A stretch of 64,000 nucleotides of DNA from positions 1 through 64,000 of the forward strand of contig CAZJHD010000003.1 of NCBI GenBank assembly GCA_964545855.1, read 5' to 3'. The translations under genes were made by a program, and so were the position numbers. Shown here piece after piece: positions 51,097 to 60,251 of the stretch (the first letter of the stretch is position 1; each line of letters opens with the position of its first letter). This DNA comes from CAZJHD01 sp964545855. GTDB lineage: Bacteria; Planctomycetota; UBA1135; JACQFD01. The notes beneath the pieces were generated by a model. It searched no databases, had not been told where the DNA came from, and saw only the letters and a program-made list of their open reading frames with translations.

Positions 51097-52290
51097 TCAC
51101 GCCCCGCTTCGTGACGGCGTCCCCGCTGGCGCCGCGCGGCTGGCTCCCGCGACGACTTCCTCGAAGAGCGCCTCTTTCTTGCGGAACTGGCTCTCGCGGT
51201 CGAACTCGTGCATCCGCGCGCGGGAGCGCTCGACGAAGAGACGCGCCTGCTCGGGCTCGCCGACGATCCTCCGCACGGCGCGTTCGATGGCGTCCACGTC
51301 GTTGAAGGCCGTGGTGAAGCCGTTCACGCCGTCCTCGACGAGCTCCGGGTTCCCGCAGACGCTCGACGCGACGATGGGCGTGCCGACGTACATCACCTCG
51401 AGGAGCGTGTGGGAGAGCCCCTCGTAGTTCGAGTTGAGCAGGAACACGTCGGCGGCGCGGATGTGCGCGAGCACGTCGGCGTGCGGAACGTTTCCAGCCC
51501 AGGTGACGCGCGAAGCGACTCCGAGCTCCTCGGCGAGACGGCGCCAGTTGTCGCGCTCCTCGCCGTCTCCGCAGACGACGAGGCGGTGGTCCTCCGGGAG
51601 ACGCGCCAGCGCACGCAGCAGACCATCGACGCCTTTCCAGATCATGAGGCGACAGATCGTGAGCAGGATCTTCGCGTCGCCCGGGAGCCCGAGCTGCGCA
51701 CGCGCCTGCTCCTTCGTGAGATCGACGTCCTTGGGCCCGTTGTAGGCGTTGTAGATCCGCACGACCTTGCGAGCGTCGGCGCCGTGGGAGAGGACGATGC
51801 GCTTCAGGAAGTCGCTCACGGGGACGATCCGATCGGCCCACTTCCACCAGCGGCGCTGGAGGAACCGCGCGAGCCGCACTCTCCAGCCACGGCCCGTGCG
51901 CTGGAAGTCGACGATGTTGTCCTGCGTCCAGCCGAAGCGATGAGCGATCTCCCACGTGCCGTCGACCATCACGCGCACGACCGCCGGCTTGCCGCGCAGC
52001 TTCGCCGCGAGGATCGCGAGCAGAGCGAGGTGCTCCTGGACGTACACGAGGTCGGCGTCCTTCGCCGCCCGCAGGATCGCGAAGAACGACTTCAGGTAGC
52101 GCAGCGGGAGCGCGACGCGCGGGATCGAGACGACGGGGAACGGGTAGCCCGTCGGGTTCGCGTCCTCGCAGAAGGCCACGACCTTCACCGCGTGGCCGCG
52201 CGACACGAGCCAGCGGCCGATGGACGGCACGTAGACCGCCGGGCCTCCGAGGTCGGGCGGGAAGACGGGAGTGGTGATGAGGATCCGCAC
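51097..52290 (-). CDS. Family 4 glycosyltransferase
   Basis: The 397-residue product has a GT-B fold. The N-terminal half has TPVFPPDLGGPAVYVPSIGRWLVSRGH, and the C-terminal half has ICRLMIWKGVDGLLRAL, LVVCGDGEERDN, FLLNSNYEGLSHTLLEVM and GTPIVASSVCGNPELVEDG, the nucleotide-sugar site with the E-x(7)-E pattern. It should transfer a sugar to a lipid- or polymer-linked acceptor in cell-surface glycan synthesis. The start is a GTG at 52290 with a TAGTCT hexamer 10 bases upstream. The radical SAM gene at 52304 lies 13 bases upstream on the same strand. Confidence 0.93.
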   Translation of the reverse strand: MRILITTPVFPPDLGGPAVYVPSIGRWLVSRGHAVKVVAFCEDANPTGYPFPVVSIPRVALPLRYLKSFFAILRAAKDADLVYVQEHLALLAILAAKLRGKPAVVRVMVDGTWEIAHRFGWTQDNIVDFQRTGRGWRVRLARFLQRRWWKWADRIVPVSDFLKRIVLSHGADARKVVRIYNAYNGPKDVDLTKEQARAQLGLPGDAKILLTICRLMIWKGVDGLLRALARLPEDHRLVVCGDGEERDNWRRLAEELGVASRVTWAGNVPHADVLAHIRAADVFLLNSNYEGLSHTLLEVMYVGTPIVASSVCGNPELVEDGVNGFTTAFNDVDAIERAVRRIVGEPEQARLFVERSRARMHEFDRESQFRKKEALFEEVVAGASRAAPAGTPSRSGA

Positions 52291-52300
52291 GCGCGCGCGA

Positions 52301-52306
52301 AGACTA
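52301..52306 (-). promoter_or_regulatory. Possible -10 element TAGTCT
   Basis: On the minus strand TAGTCT lies 10 bases before the GTG at 52290. It overlaps the end of the upstream radical SAM gene, so it would be an internal promoter if real. Confidence 0.25.
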
Positions 52307-53728
52307 TCCCGACGCCGCGAGCGCGGGCGGCTGGCCCCGCTCCCTCTCGGGAACGAGCGAGCCGTAGGTCCTCCCGAAGAGACCCCACAGGCGCTTCTTC
52401 ACCCGCAGCCGTCGGTTCCAGCGCGCGCAGGCGGCGAGGAGGTCCTCGAGGTCGCGCTCGGTGAGCGCGTTCCCTACACGCCCGGCGCGCCGCGCGATCT
52501 CCTCGAAGCTCCCCGATCCGATCTCCCCCGCCGCGCGCGCCTGCGCGTGGAACGGAGTGCGCGGATAGGGGAAGTGGAAGTTGGGCGCGTAGGCGATCCC
52601 GAGGCGGTGGTAGAAACGGAGCGAGGCGAGCGCCGTCTCGAGGGTCTCGCCGGGGAGCCCGATGACGTTGTTCGGCGCGATGCGCAATCCGATGCGCTCT
52701 CCGTAGGCGCGGAACCGGAGGAAGTCGCCGACGTCGAGCTTCAGGATCCTCTCTTGGATCTCCGGCGCCGCCGACTCGAGCCCCGTCTGGATCTCGATGC
52801 AGCCGGCTTCCCGCATGAGATCGAGAGTCTCCTCCTTCATGCCGTTCAGCCGCGTCTGGCAGCGCCAGGTGAGCTTGCGGTGGAGCCCCTTCGCGATCAT
52901 CGCTCCGCAGAGCTCGTGGGTCCGCCGACGGTTCAGCGTGAAGATCTGATCGTGGAAGAAGACACGCCGGACGCCGTAGCGGCCGGCGAGCAGCTCCAGC
53001 TCCTCGATCACCGGAGGGATCGAGCGCATCCGCAGCTTCGGCCCGAACATCTCCTTGAAGCAGTAGCCGCAGGGCATGGGACAGCCCCGCGAGGTGACGA
53101 CGATCGAGAAGGGCACCGCGTCGTCGCCGTGCTCGCGGTAGCGCTCCATCGGCAGCTTGTGGAAGGCGGGCGGCGGCAGCCGGTCGAGATCGGCGATGGG
53201 TTCGCCGTCCTCGTTGTGATGGATGCCGCCCGCATCGTCGCGCCACGAGAGATCGTGGATCGACGCGATGCGTGCCGGGTCGCCCCAGGCGTCGAAGAGC
53301 GCGAGGAGCGGCGCTTCGGGCTCGTGGCGCACGAGGAACCGCAGGGCCGGGATGCGATCGAACAGCCGGTCGGGCTCGAGCGTGCCGTGGGGACCCTCGA
53401 TGACGACGGGCCGGTCGACCGGCCAGGCGGGCGCGAGCCGCTCGAAGAAGTCGAGGACGAAGCCGAAGTCGGGTGTCGGCAGCTCCCACGCGTCGTGGCG
53501 CGCGCTCGACCAGACGAGAGCGTCCGCTCGAGAGGCCCCGATCGCCTCGATCGTGCGCTCGACGCTCCATCCGAGGGCGTGGGCGTCGAGGAGCTCGACC
53601 GCGTGCCCGCGTTGCTCGAGCCCGGAAGCGACGATCGCGAGGCTGTAGGGCTGCCAGACGCGCGTCTTCAGCAGCACGCTGCCGAAGCGGAACGGCGCGA
53701 CGGGCGGGCTGACGAGAGTGATCCGCAC
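52304..53728 (-). CDS. B12-binding-domain radical SAM protein
   Basis: The 474-residue product has an N-terminal cobalamin-binding-like Rossmann domain (LVSPPVAPFRFGSVL, LAIVASGLEQRGHAVELLDA) and a radical SAM core with the cluster motif SRGCPMPCGYCFKEMFG. Later parts are HDQIFTLNRRRTHELC, IQTGLESAAPEIQERI and NNVIGLPGETLETALASLRFYHRLG. Members of this class carry out methylations and other radical steps in lipid, hopanoid or natural-product pathways. The substrate here is unknown. It lies between a glycosyltransferase gene and purF on the same strand, with 13- and 21-base gaps. Confidence 0.92.
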   Translation of the reverse strand: MRITLVSPPVAPFRFGSVLLKTRVWQPYSLAIVASGLEQRGHAVELLDAHALGWSVERTIEAIGASRADALVWSSARHDAWELPTPDFGFVLDFFERLAPAWPVDRPVVIEGPHGTLEPDRLFDRIPALRFLVRHEPEAPLLALFDAWGDPARIASIHDLSWRDDAGGIHHNEDGEPIADLDRLPPPAFHKLPMERYREHGDDAVPFSIVVTSRGCPMPCGYCFKEMFGPKLRMRSIPPVIEELELLAGRYGVRRVFFHDQIFTLNRRRTHELCGAMIAKGLHRKLTWRCQTRLNGMKEETLDLMREAGCIEIQTGLESAAPEIQERILKLDVGDFLRFRAYGERIGLRIAPNNVIGLPGETLETALASLRFYHRLGIAYAPNFHFPYPRTPFHAQARAAGEIGSGSFEEIARRAGRVGNALTERDLEDLLAACARWNRRLRVKKRLWGLFGRTYGSLVPERERGQPPALAASG

Positions 53729-53749
53729 GGGGAGGGCTCCCCGGACGCG

Positions 53750-55231
53750 TCAGCGAACGCCGACGGTCTCGCGCGACTGCACCCGCTCGCTCTCGATGGC
53801 GGCCAGCATCTCGTGCGTGATGTCGCCCGTCGGGTACTGGCCGGTGAAGCACGCCGAGCAGAATCGCTCGATCCGCTCGTTGCCCTTGCGCGCGGCGGAT
53901 TCCATCTCCTCCAGATCGAGGTAGACGAGCGAATCGGCGCCGATCTCGCGGCGCACGTCGTCGACGGACCGGCCGCGCGCGATGAACTCGTTCTTCGTCG
54001 CCATGTCGATGCCGTAGGGGCACGGCGAGATCAAGGGCGGCGACGTGGAGGCGAAGCCCACGTGCACCGCGCCCGCGTCGCGCGCGAGCTTCACCAGCGC
54101 GCGCGCCGTGTTGCCGCGAACGATCGAATCGTCGACCAGGAGGACGCGCTTCCCCTCGAACTCGAGGCGGATCGGGTTCAGCTTCCGCTTGATCGCGTCC
54201 TGCCGCTTCTTCTGGCTCGACATGATGAACGTGCGGCCGACGTAGCGGTTCTTCACGAGGCCTTCCCGATAGGGGACGCCCAGCACGGTCGCCATGGCTT
54301 GAGCCGCCGTGCATGCCGTTTCGGGGATCGGGATCACCGCGTCGACCTCCGGCAGCTTCTCGCGGATCCACTTCTCGCCGAGCGCCTCGCCGAAGCGCAC
54401 GCGCGTGCGGCTGACGCTCACGTCGTCGAGGAAGGAGTCGGGCCGCGCGAAGTAGACGAGCTCGAAGATGCAGGGTCGGTGGGGCGACGTCCCGATCTTG
54501 CGCGAATGGACGCGGCGCGCCGAGTCGACGAAGACCGCTTCGCCGGCCTCGAGGTCGCGCACGCGCGTGAACCCGATGGCGTCGAGGGCCGCGCTCTCGC
54601 TCGCGAAGGCGATCGACTTGCCCTGGGGCGTGTCGCGCTCGCCCATGACGAGGGGCTTGATGCCGAAGGGATCGCGGAAGGCGAAGAGGCCCCGGTCGGC
54701 GAGGACGCCGACCACCGAGTAGGCACCGCGCACGACCCCGTAGACGCCCTTCACCGCGCGGAACACGCGCTCGGGGAGTGCGGTCTCGGGCGACTTCGTC
54801 GCCTGGTCGGCGAGCTCCTGCGCGAACACGTAGAGGATCGCCTCCAGGTCGCAGGAGGACGCGAGCCGGATGCCGCGCTCGGGGAAGTAGCGGCGCTTCA
54901 GATCGAGGAAGTTCGTGACGTTCCCGTTGTGCGCCATCGCGACGCCGGCGGGGATCACGACCTTGAAGGGCTGGATGTCCTCCGTGAGCCCGGCGCCCAC
55001 GGTCGGGTAGCGGACGTGACCGATGCCGAGCTCCCCGCGCAGGCGGGCCGCCTTCTTCTCGTCGAAGATCTCGCGCACGAGGCCGGGCCCCTTCTCTCGA
55101 TGGAAGGACTCGGTGACGGTGACGACGCCCGCGGCGTCCTGACCGCGGTGCTGCACCGCGAGCAGGGCGTCGTAAATCTCGGGGAAGACGTCTGTTCCGT
55201 CGGGACCGTAGACCCCGATGAATCCGCACAT
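53750..55231 (-). CDS. purF: Amidophosphoribosyltransferase
   Basis: The 493-residue product catalyses the first committed step of purine synthesis, PRPP plus glutamine to phosphoribosylamine. The Ntn glutaminase begins with the catalytic Cys2 (MCGFIGVYG) with no propeptide, followed by HRGQDAAG, GHVRYPT and AHNGNVTN. The PRTase domain has the PRPP loop VLLVDDSIVRGNT. C-terminal CSACFTGQYPTGD matches the [4Fe-4S]-type enzymes of the B. subtilis class. It stands alone among glycosyltransferase and radical SAM genes, with no other pur gene in the window. It starts at 55231, divergent from the family 9 glycosyltransferase. Confidence 0.97.
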   Translation of the reverse strand: MCGFIGVYGPDGTDVFPEIYDALLAVQHRGQDAAGVVTVTESFHREKGPGLVREIFDEKKAARLRGELGIGHVRYPTVGAGLTEDIQPFKVVIPAGVAMAHNGNVTNFLDLKRRYFPERGIRLASSCDLEAILYVFAQELADQATKSPETALPERVFRAVKGVYGVVRGAYSVVGVLADRGLFAFRDPFGIKPLVMGERDTPQGKSIAFASESAALDAIGFTRVRDLEAGEAVFVDSARRVHSRKIGTSPHRPCIFELVYFARPDSFLDDVSVSRTRVRFGEALGEKWIREKLPEVDAVIPIPETACTAAQAMATVLGVPYREGLVKNRYVGRTFIMSSQKKRQDAIKRKLNPIRLEFEGKRVLLVDDSIVRGNTARALVKLARDAGAVHVGFASTSPPLISPCPYGIDMATKNEFIARGRSVDDVRREIGADSLVYLDLEEMESAARKGNERIERFCSACFTGQYPTGDITHEMLAAIESERVQSRETVGVR

Positions 55232-55315
55232 GGGCTGAAGGACCGAGTGAGAGGAGCGCGCGGGGAAGACCCGATCGTAGGGGCCGGTGCGTGCCCCCAC
55301 AAGCGACGCGAGAGG

Positions 55316-55321
55316 TACGCT
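55316..55321 (+). promoter_or_regulatory. Possible -10 element TACGCT
   Basis: TACGCT ends 8 bases before the GTG at 55330. This spacing supports that start over the GTG at 55291 and predicts a leaderless transcript. Confidence 0.4.
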
Positions 55322-55329
55322 GGGGCGTC

Positions 55330-56556
55330 GTGGTCTCCATCCGCACGCTCCAGCGCATCGACCGGGCTCTCGGGCCGATGGTGCACCTGCTCCTGCAGCC
55401 GATCCGGCTGCGGCGCAGACGCAAGCCCGCGTCGATCGAGAGCGTGCTCGTCGTGAAGTTCTGGGGGCTCGGGAGCATCACCCTGCTCGGCCCCGCGGTG
55501 CGCGTCCTGCGGTCCCGCTTCCCCCAAGCGCGCATCGACCTCCTCACGTTCGCGTCGAACGAGGCCTATGCGCGTCGGCTCGGCGCCTTCGACGACGTGG
55601 TTCCGCTCCGGCTCGGATCCTCGAGCGTCTCTATCGTGGTCGGCATCGCGCGCATGCTCCACGCGCTGCGCCGCAGGAAGTACGACCGGCTGTTCGACTT
55701 CGAGTTCTTCACGCACTTCTCCGCGCTCGTGGCGCGGCTCGCGCACGCGAAGTGGACCGCGGGCTACTCGGCCCCGGAGGTGTGGCGGGGCGGCTTCTTC
55801 GACGAGACCGTGCCGTTCAATCGCTATTGGCACGTGGCACGGAACGCACGGTCCCTCGCCGGCGGAGAGAACGGCGAGGCCGTGGGGCTCGCCGACCTGC
55901 TCCCGCCGCGACCGACGTCCGAGGGTCGCGCCGAGGCGGCGCGCGCGCTCGCCGACGGACCGGTTCCGGCCGGGTGCCCGATCGTCGTGCTGAACCCGAA
56001 CGCCGGGCAACTCGCCCTCGAGCGGCGCTGGCCCATCGAGAGCTGCGTGGCTCTCCTGAACGGCCTCTCGGGCGACGCGCGTTCGTCGCTGCGCGTCGGG
56101 ATCATGCCGCGCTCGCTGCGCATCGTTCTGATCGGAGCGCCCGACGAGAGGGACTACACCGAGGCGATCCGGCTCCGCACGATCGCTCCCGACCGCATCG
56201 AGAACCTGGCGGGCAAGCTCTCCATCGACGGCCTGCTGGGGCTGCTCGAACGCACGGACGTCGTCGTGTCGAACGACTCCGGCCCGCTGCACATCGCGTC
56301 GGCTCTCGGCAGGCCCCTGGTGGCGCTCTTCGGACCGGAGACGCCGGTGATGTACGCGCCGCTCTCGCCCGTCCAGACGATCTTCTACCGGCCGCCGGCG
56401 TGCAGCCCCTGCATCAACGTGCACGAGAACAAGATGGCCACCTGCCACCTCGGCCAGCCGCTCTGCCTCGAGCGGATCACGTCCGACGAGGTGCTCGACG
56501 CCGTCGTGCGCACGCTGCGCACCGCGTCGGCCCCGGCCGCCGAGGCGGTTCCGTGA
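55330..56556 (+). CDS. Family 9 glycosyltransferase (heptosyltransferase-like)
   Basis: The 408-residue product has a GT-B fold with VVKFWGLGSITLLGPAVRVLRSRFP at the N-terminal half and LNPNAGQLALERRWP, DRIENLAGKLSIDGLLGLLE and VVSNDSGPLHIASALGRPLVALFGPETP at the donor site, as in ADP-heptose:LPS heptosyltransferases. The C-terminus has several Cys (CSPCINVHENKMATC). It may build lipopolysaccharide core or another glycan. I use the GTG at 55330, preceded by a TACGCT hexamer; the GTG at 55291 is the alternative. Its TGA overlaps the GTG of the next gene (GTGA), so the two are coupled. Confidence 0.9.
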   Translation: MVSIRTLQRIDRALGPMVHLLLQPIRLRRRRKPASIESVLVVKFWGLGSITLLGPAVRVLRSRFPQARIDLLTFASNEAYARRLGAFDDVVPLRLGSSSVSIVVGIARMLHALRRRKYDRLFDFEFFTHFSALVARLAHAKWTAGYSAPEVWRGGFFDETVPFNRYWHVARNARSLAGGENGEAVGLADLLPPRPTSEGRAEAARALADGPVPAGCPIVVLNPNAGQLALERRWPIESCVALLNGLSGDARSSLRVGIMPRSLRIVLIGAPDERDYTEAIRLRTIAPDRIENLAGKLSIDGLLGLLERTDVVVSNDSGPLHIASALGRPLVALFGPETPVMYAPLSPVQTIFYRPPACSPCINVHENKMATCHLGQPLCLERITSDEVLDAVVRTLRTASAPAAEAVP

Positions 56557-57950
56557 CCGCCGCCGCGCGCCGACGCGTCCTCCTCCTCAATCCCCCGGGG
56601 CGCGACCTCTACATCCGCGACTACTTCTGCTCGAAGACGACCAAGTCGAACTACCTCTTCCACCCGATCGACCTGGTCGTCCTCTCCGGAGTCCTCGCGG
56701 AACGTCACGACATCGAGGTGCTCGACGCGATCGCCGAGCGGCTCTCGGAGACGGAGGCTGTGCGGCGGGTCGTCGCGTCTCGCCCCGACGCCATCGTGAC
56801 TCTCGTGGGCGCCGTCTCCTGGGAGGAGGACCGCGTCTTCCTCGAGGAAGCGCGACGGGCGACGGGTGCGCGCGTCTTCGCGATCGGCGACGTCCTCCAC
56901 GAGGGTGGCGAGGACGTGCTCGCCGACGAGCCCTGGCTCGACGGCTGCTTCCAGAGCTTCGCGAACGGGGACGCGCTCGCCCTCGTCGAGGAGCGCACCG
57001 AGGACCTCGCCGACGCCTGCGTGCGTCTCGGCTCGGAGATCGTGCGTCGACGCGCGCCGAAGCCCCGGGGCATGTATCGAATTCCCGTCCCCCGGCACGA
57101 TCTCTTCCCGCGACGCGGCTACTCGTTCTCCTTCGCGCGGCGCGCTCCCTTCGCGACGGTCCTCACGGACTACGGCTGCCCCTATCCGTGCACCTTCTGC
57201 GTCATCGGCACGCTCGGCTTCGCGACGCGACCCGTGGACGACGTGCTGGAGGAGCTGCGCTTCCTGCGCGGTCTCGGCGTGCGCGATCTCTTCGTGATGG
57301 ACCAGACCTTCGGGATCGTCCGCGAACGCGCGCTCGCGCTCTGCGAAGCCATGGAGCGCGAGCGGTTCGACTTCGGATGGACGACCTACGCGCGGCCCGA
57401 CCTCGCCGACGACGAGCTGCTCCGCGCCATGCGGAGAGCCGGGTGCCACACGGTGATGATGGGCGTCGAGACGCCGGACGACGAGCAGCTCGCGCGCTAT
57501 CGCAAGGGCTATCTCTCCGACGCCGTCCGCGACGCGTTCGCGCGCGCACGGCAGTCGGGCCTGCGCACCGTCGGCACGTTCATCATCGGGCTCCCGGAGG
57601 AGAACGAGGAGACGATCGAGCGCACGGTCGACTACGCCATCGAGCTCCGACTCGACTTCGCGTCCTTCAACGTGGCCGTTCCCCGCTTCGGAACGCCGTT
57701 CCGCCGTCGCGCGATCGACGACGGCTACGCGGACGCCGCGCAGCGCGTGATGGACCAGGGCGGCGCCACGGCCTCGATGCCGACGACGACGCTCTCCCGC
57801 GAGCGAATGCTCGCGCTCAAGACCCACGCGATCCGGCGCTTCTATCTGCGGCCGAGCTATCTCGCTCGCCGCCTCGCGGGCGTGAGGACGCTCCACGAGC
57901 TGCGGTCCCAGGTCACCGAGGGAATCGCGTTGCTGAAACGGAATCGCTGA
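56553..57950 (+). CDS. B12-binding-domain radical SAM protein
   Basis: The 465-residue product has an N-terminal cobalamin-binding-like domain (LLLNPPGRDLYIRDYF, HPIDLVVLSGVLAERHDIEVLDAI) and a radical SAM core with LTDYGCPYPCTFCVIG. Then come LFVMDQTFGIVRERALALCEAM, TVMMGVETPDDEQLARYRKGY and TVGTFIIGLPEENEETIERTVDYA. It is distinct from the radical SAM protein at 52304 but of the same broad class. It is translationally coupled to the glycosyltransferase upstream by a four-base overlap, so it probably modifies a glycan or lipid made in the same pathway. The reaction is unknown. Confidence 0.92.
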   Translation: MTAAARRRVLLLNPPGRDLYIRDYFCSKTTKSNYLFHPIDLVVLSGVLAERHDIEVLDAIAERLSETEAVRRVVASRPDAIVTLVGAVSWEEDRVFLEEARRATGARVFAIGDVLHEGGEDVLADEPWLDGCFQSFANGDALALVEERTEDLADACVRLGSEIVRRRAPKPRGMYRIPVPRHDLFPRRGYSFSFARRAPFATVLTDYGCPYPCTFCVIGTLGFATRPVDDVLEELRFLRGLGVRDLFVMDQTFGIVRERALALCEAMERERFDFGWTTYARPDLADDELLRAMRRAGCHTVMMGVETPDDEQLARYRKGYLSDAVRDAFARARQSGLRTVGTFIIGLPEENEETIERTVDYAIELRLDFASFNVAVPRFGTPFRRRAIDDGYADAAQRVMDQGGATASMPTTTLSRERMLALKTHAIRRFYLRPSYLARRLAGVRTLHELRSQVTEGIALLKRNR

Positions 57951-57971
57951 GGATCGACGTCCGCCGCGCGC

Positions 57972-58994
57972 TCAGCGGCGGCGCGATCCGGAGTCCGACC
58001 GCCCTCCGCGAGGTCGGTCGAAGGGCGGCCGCCCCTCGCCCTCCGCTCCGCCACGCCCATCGTGCAGGTCGTGCTCGCGAAGCAAGTCGCGCAGGGACTT
58101 CTCCCGCATCATCGCGTCCACCTGCTCCTCCGAGAGGCCGCGCGAGAGCAGCATCTGCTTCACGCGCGCGCGCATCTTCGCCTCGAACTCCTCGTGCCGC
58201 TCGCCGAAGCGCTTGGAGCCCCAGGGTCCGCGCCCCTCGGAGGACCCGCCCCCCCGAAGGCTGCGGGAGAGCGCCGCGGCCGCGTCGAGCCGGTCGAAGA
58301 ACGTCTCCGGAGGGAGGAGCTTCAACTCCGCCCACTCGGCGTCCGTGAGGCCGTGACGGCGATCGGGCTTCCGGTCGAGATCCTCGACGACGCTCCGCTT
58401 GCGGAGCGCCAGCAGCTCGCGCGCGGCCTCCGAGGTCGGGAGCGTTTCCAGCCGCGCGCGTTCCTCGGCGGTGATGACTTCCTTGCGCTCCAGGTACTCG
58501 AGAGAGCGCGAGATCACGCGTCCAACGACCTCTCCGGCGATCTCGCGCATCTCGGCGTGCCGGCGTTCGTCGGGCAGCGAGGACAGCTCCTCGAGCCGCG
58601 CGCGTGGAACGAAGGCCTCGAGATGCCGCTGCCGGAGCCGGAGCTGGTCCCAGACGGCCTTCTTCAGCCACTCGGAGCGGACGTCGGGGCCGAAGGATCC
58701 CAGCGTCTCGCGCTCGTCGGCGCCGAGCCCCGCCTCGAGCCGCCGACGCTCCTTCGCGAGGACGATCGCGCGTGCGCGGATGCGGGCGCGCTCCTCCTCG
58801 GGGAGCTTCTGGAACTCGCGGAACGCCGCGCGCAGACGGTCGCGATCGGGCTCCGACAGGGAGTTCCACCGATCCATGAGCTCCGAGTCGATCCGCTCGC
58901 GCGGGCGGGCCTTCTCGGGATGCGCGTCCTGCGCGCAGAGGCTCGGCGCGAAGCCGAGGCCCAGGACGAGCACGAGGATCGACGCGCGCAGCAC
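57972..58994 (-). CDS. Exported DUF3106-like protein, third gene of the sigma/anti-sigma operon
   Basis: The 340-residue product starts with a signal peptide (ASILVLVLGLGFAPSLCAQ). Charged helical repeats follow, of the type WNSLSEPDRDRLRAAFREFQKLPEEERARIRARA, which resembles DUF3106 sensor proteins. The C-terminus is Arg/Gly-rich with HDLHDGRGG. The start is a GTG two bases after the stop of the anti-sigma gene. Its place in the operon suggests it senses an envelope condition and acts on the anti-sigma factor. That role is inference. Confidence 0.75.
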   Translation of the reverse strand: MLRASILVLVLGLGFAPSLCAQDAHPEKARPRERIDSELMDRWNSLSEPDRDRLRAAFREFQKLPEEERARIRARAIVLAKERRRLEAGLGADERETLGSFGPDVRSEWLKKAVWDQLRLRQRHLEAFVPRARLEELSSLPDERRHAEMREIAGEVVGRVISRSLEYLERKEVITAEERARLETLPTSEAARELLALRKRSVVEDLDRKPDRRHGLTDAEWAELKLLPPETFFDRLDAAAALSRSLRGGGSSEGRGPWGSKRFGERHEEFEAKMRARVKQMLLSRGLSEEQVDAMMREKSLRDLLREHDLHDGRGGAEGEGRPPFDRPRGGRSDSGSRRR

Positions 58995-58996
58995 GA

Positions 58997-59524
58997 TCAG
59001 AACTCTCCCGGCGCCGCCGATCCGAGGAGGGTCGTGACGGGCGCACCCGTCTCGGCGTTCGAAAGAGCGAGGACGAAGTCGAAATCTCGGCTCGCGAGCG
59101 CGTCTCCAACCAGTGCGTAGTGCTCGATGACATCGAGGCTCGCGATCAGGTCGAGGTCGGCGTCGGTGTCGTCGGGCCGAGACACCCACCACACGCCAAC
59201 GCACAGGAGAACGGCGGCGGCGGCGAGCGCCGAGACCCGGAACCAGGCGGCCGCGACGCGACGCCCTCGCGGCTCGCGCGAGACTTCGATCTCTCGATCC
59301 AGAGCGGCGCGCACGCGTCCGGCGAATCCGGGCGCGGAGACGATCGGGTCGCGCTCGTCGAGAGCCGCCAGCTCCGCGTCGATCGCCTGGTCGAGCCGAT
59401 GGACGTCGGCACAGTCGCGGCACGACCGGAGGTGCTCCTCGACGGCGCGACGGCGATCCTCGGCGAGCTCGCCTCGGTCGAAGGCCACGAGCTCCTCGCG
59501 GAGCTCCGAGCAGTCGAGAGTCAT
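58997..59524 (-). CDS. Membrane anti-sigma factor with zinc-finger (zf-HC2)
   Basis: The 175-residue product has the ZAS motif H31-x3-C35-x2-C38 (EEHLRSCRDCADVH), a helical cytoplasmic part, one transmembrane helix at about 95-113 (VSALAAAAVLLCVGVWWVS), and a short outer domain. It should hold the partner ECF sigma factor inactive at the membrane. The ATG overlaps the TGA of the sigma gene (ATGA), the usual coupling for such pairs. Release is probably through the exported partner encoded next. Confidence 0.92.
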   Translation of the reverse strand: MTLDCSELREELVAFDRGELAEDRRRAVEEHLRSCRDCADVHRLDQAIDAELAALDERDPIVSAPGFAGRVRAALDREIEVSREPRGRRVAAAWFRVSALAAAAVLLCVGVWWVSRPDDTDADLDLIASLDVIEHYALVGDALASRDFDFVLALSNAETGAPVTTLLGSAAPGEF

Positions 59525-60159
59525 CGTGCGTCCTCCGTCAGGATCGGCGCGCCGGCGTCACTGCGGCGCATGTACGGGGCGAGCCGGTCGCGCAGGTTCT
59601 CGCGCGCCCGAGCCAGAAGCGATTTCACGGCCTTCTCGGTCGTGTCCATCACGGAGGCGATCTCGCGGAGGCTCAGGCCTCGATACTGGTAGAGGGTCAT
59701 GGCGGCGCGCTGTTGCGGAGGGAGCGCGACGAGGGCGCGGCGGAGCCTTCGTGTCTCCTCGTTCGATTCGAGCCGCCCGAGCGGCGGAGGCTCATGCCGA
59801 TCCTCCACGACGTCCCGGAGCGACAGCTCCCCGTCCGTTCCCGCGAGCCCCGCCTCGAGCGAAGCAGCCCGTCGGATCCGACGCGACTTCGTGGTGTTGA
59901 TCGAGAGGTTGTACACGATCCGGAAGACCCAGGTACGGAAGAGGGCCTCGGGGCGGTATCGGTCGCGGGCGCGGTAGATCCGCAGGAAGACCTCCTGCGC
60001 CAGATCTTCGACGCCTTCGCGACGCCCGGTGTAGCGGTAGAGGAGGCGGTGCACGAAGTCCTGGTACTCCCCGACGATCTGGTCGAAGGCCTTCGTGTCC
60101 CCGGCCTGGAGCGCGAGCATCCACTCGATGCCGGGGTCGGGTCGTTCGGGGCCATCCAT
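59521..60159 (-). CDS. RpoE-like ECF sigma factor
   Basis: The 212-residue product has region 2 with EYQDFVHRLLYRYTGRREGVEDLAQEVFLRIYRARDRY and FRTWVFRIVYNLSINTTKSRR, and region 4 with LPPQQRAAMTLYQYRGLSLREIASVMDTTEKAVKSLLARAR. It is a standard group 4 sigma factor. It is first in a three-gene operon with its zinc-finger anti-sigma and an exported DUF3106-like protein, so it likely controls an envelope-stress regulon and its own operon. I chose the ATG at 60159; another ATG at 60155 is out of frame. Confidence 0.94.
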   Translation of the reverse strand: MDGPERPDPGIEWMLALQAGDTKAFDQIVGEYQDFVHRLLYRYTGRREGVEDLAQEVFLRIYRARDRYRPEALFRTWVFRIVYNLSINTTKSRRIRRAASLEAGLAGTDGELSLRDVVEDRHEPPPLGRLESNEETRRLRRALVALPPQQRAAMTLYQYRGLSLREIASVMDTTEKAVKSLLARARENLRDRLAPYMRRSDAGAPILTEDAR

Positions 60160-60251
60160 CGAAGACGAGGGGTCGCGCCGAACCCCCCTGCCAGGATGCG
60201 GTTCCGATCGATCCTCGGGGAGGCCCTCGGTGGCCGTGCTCGCGGAGCCGC

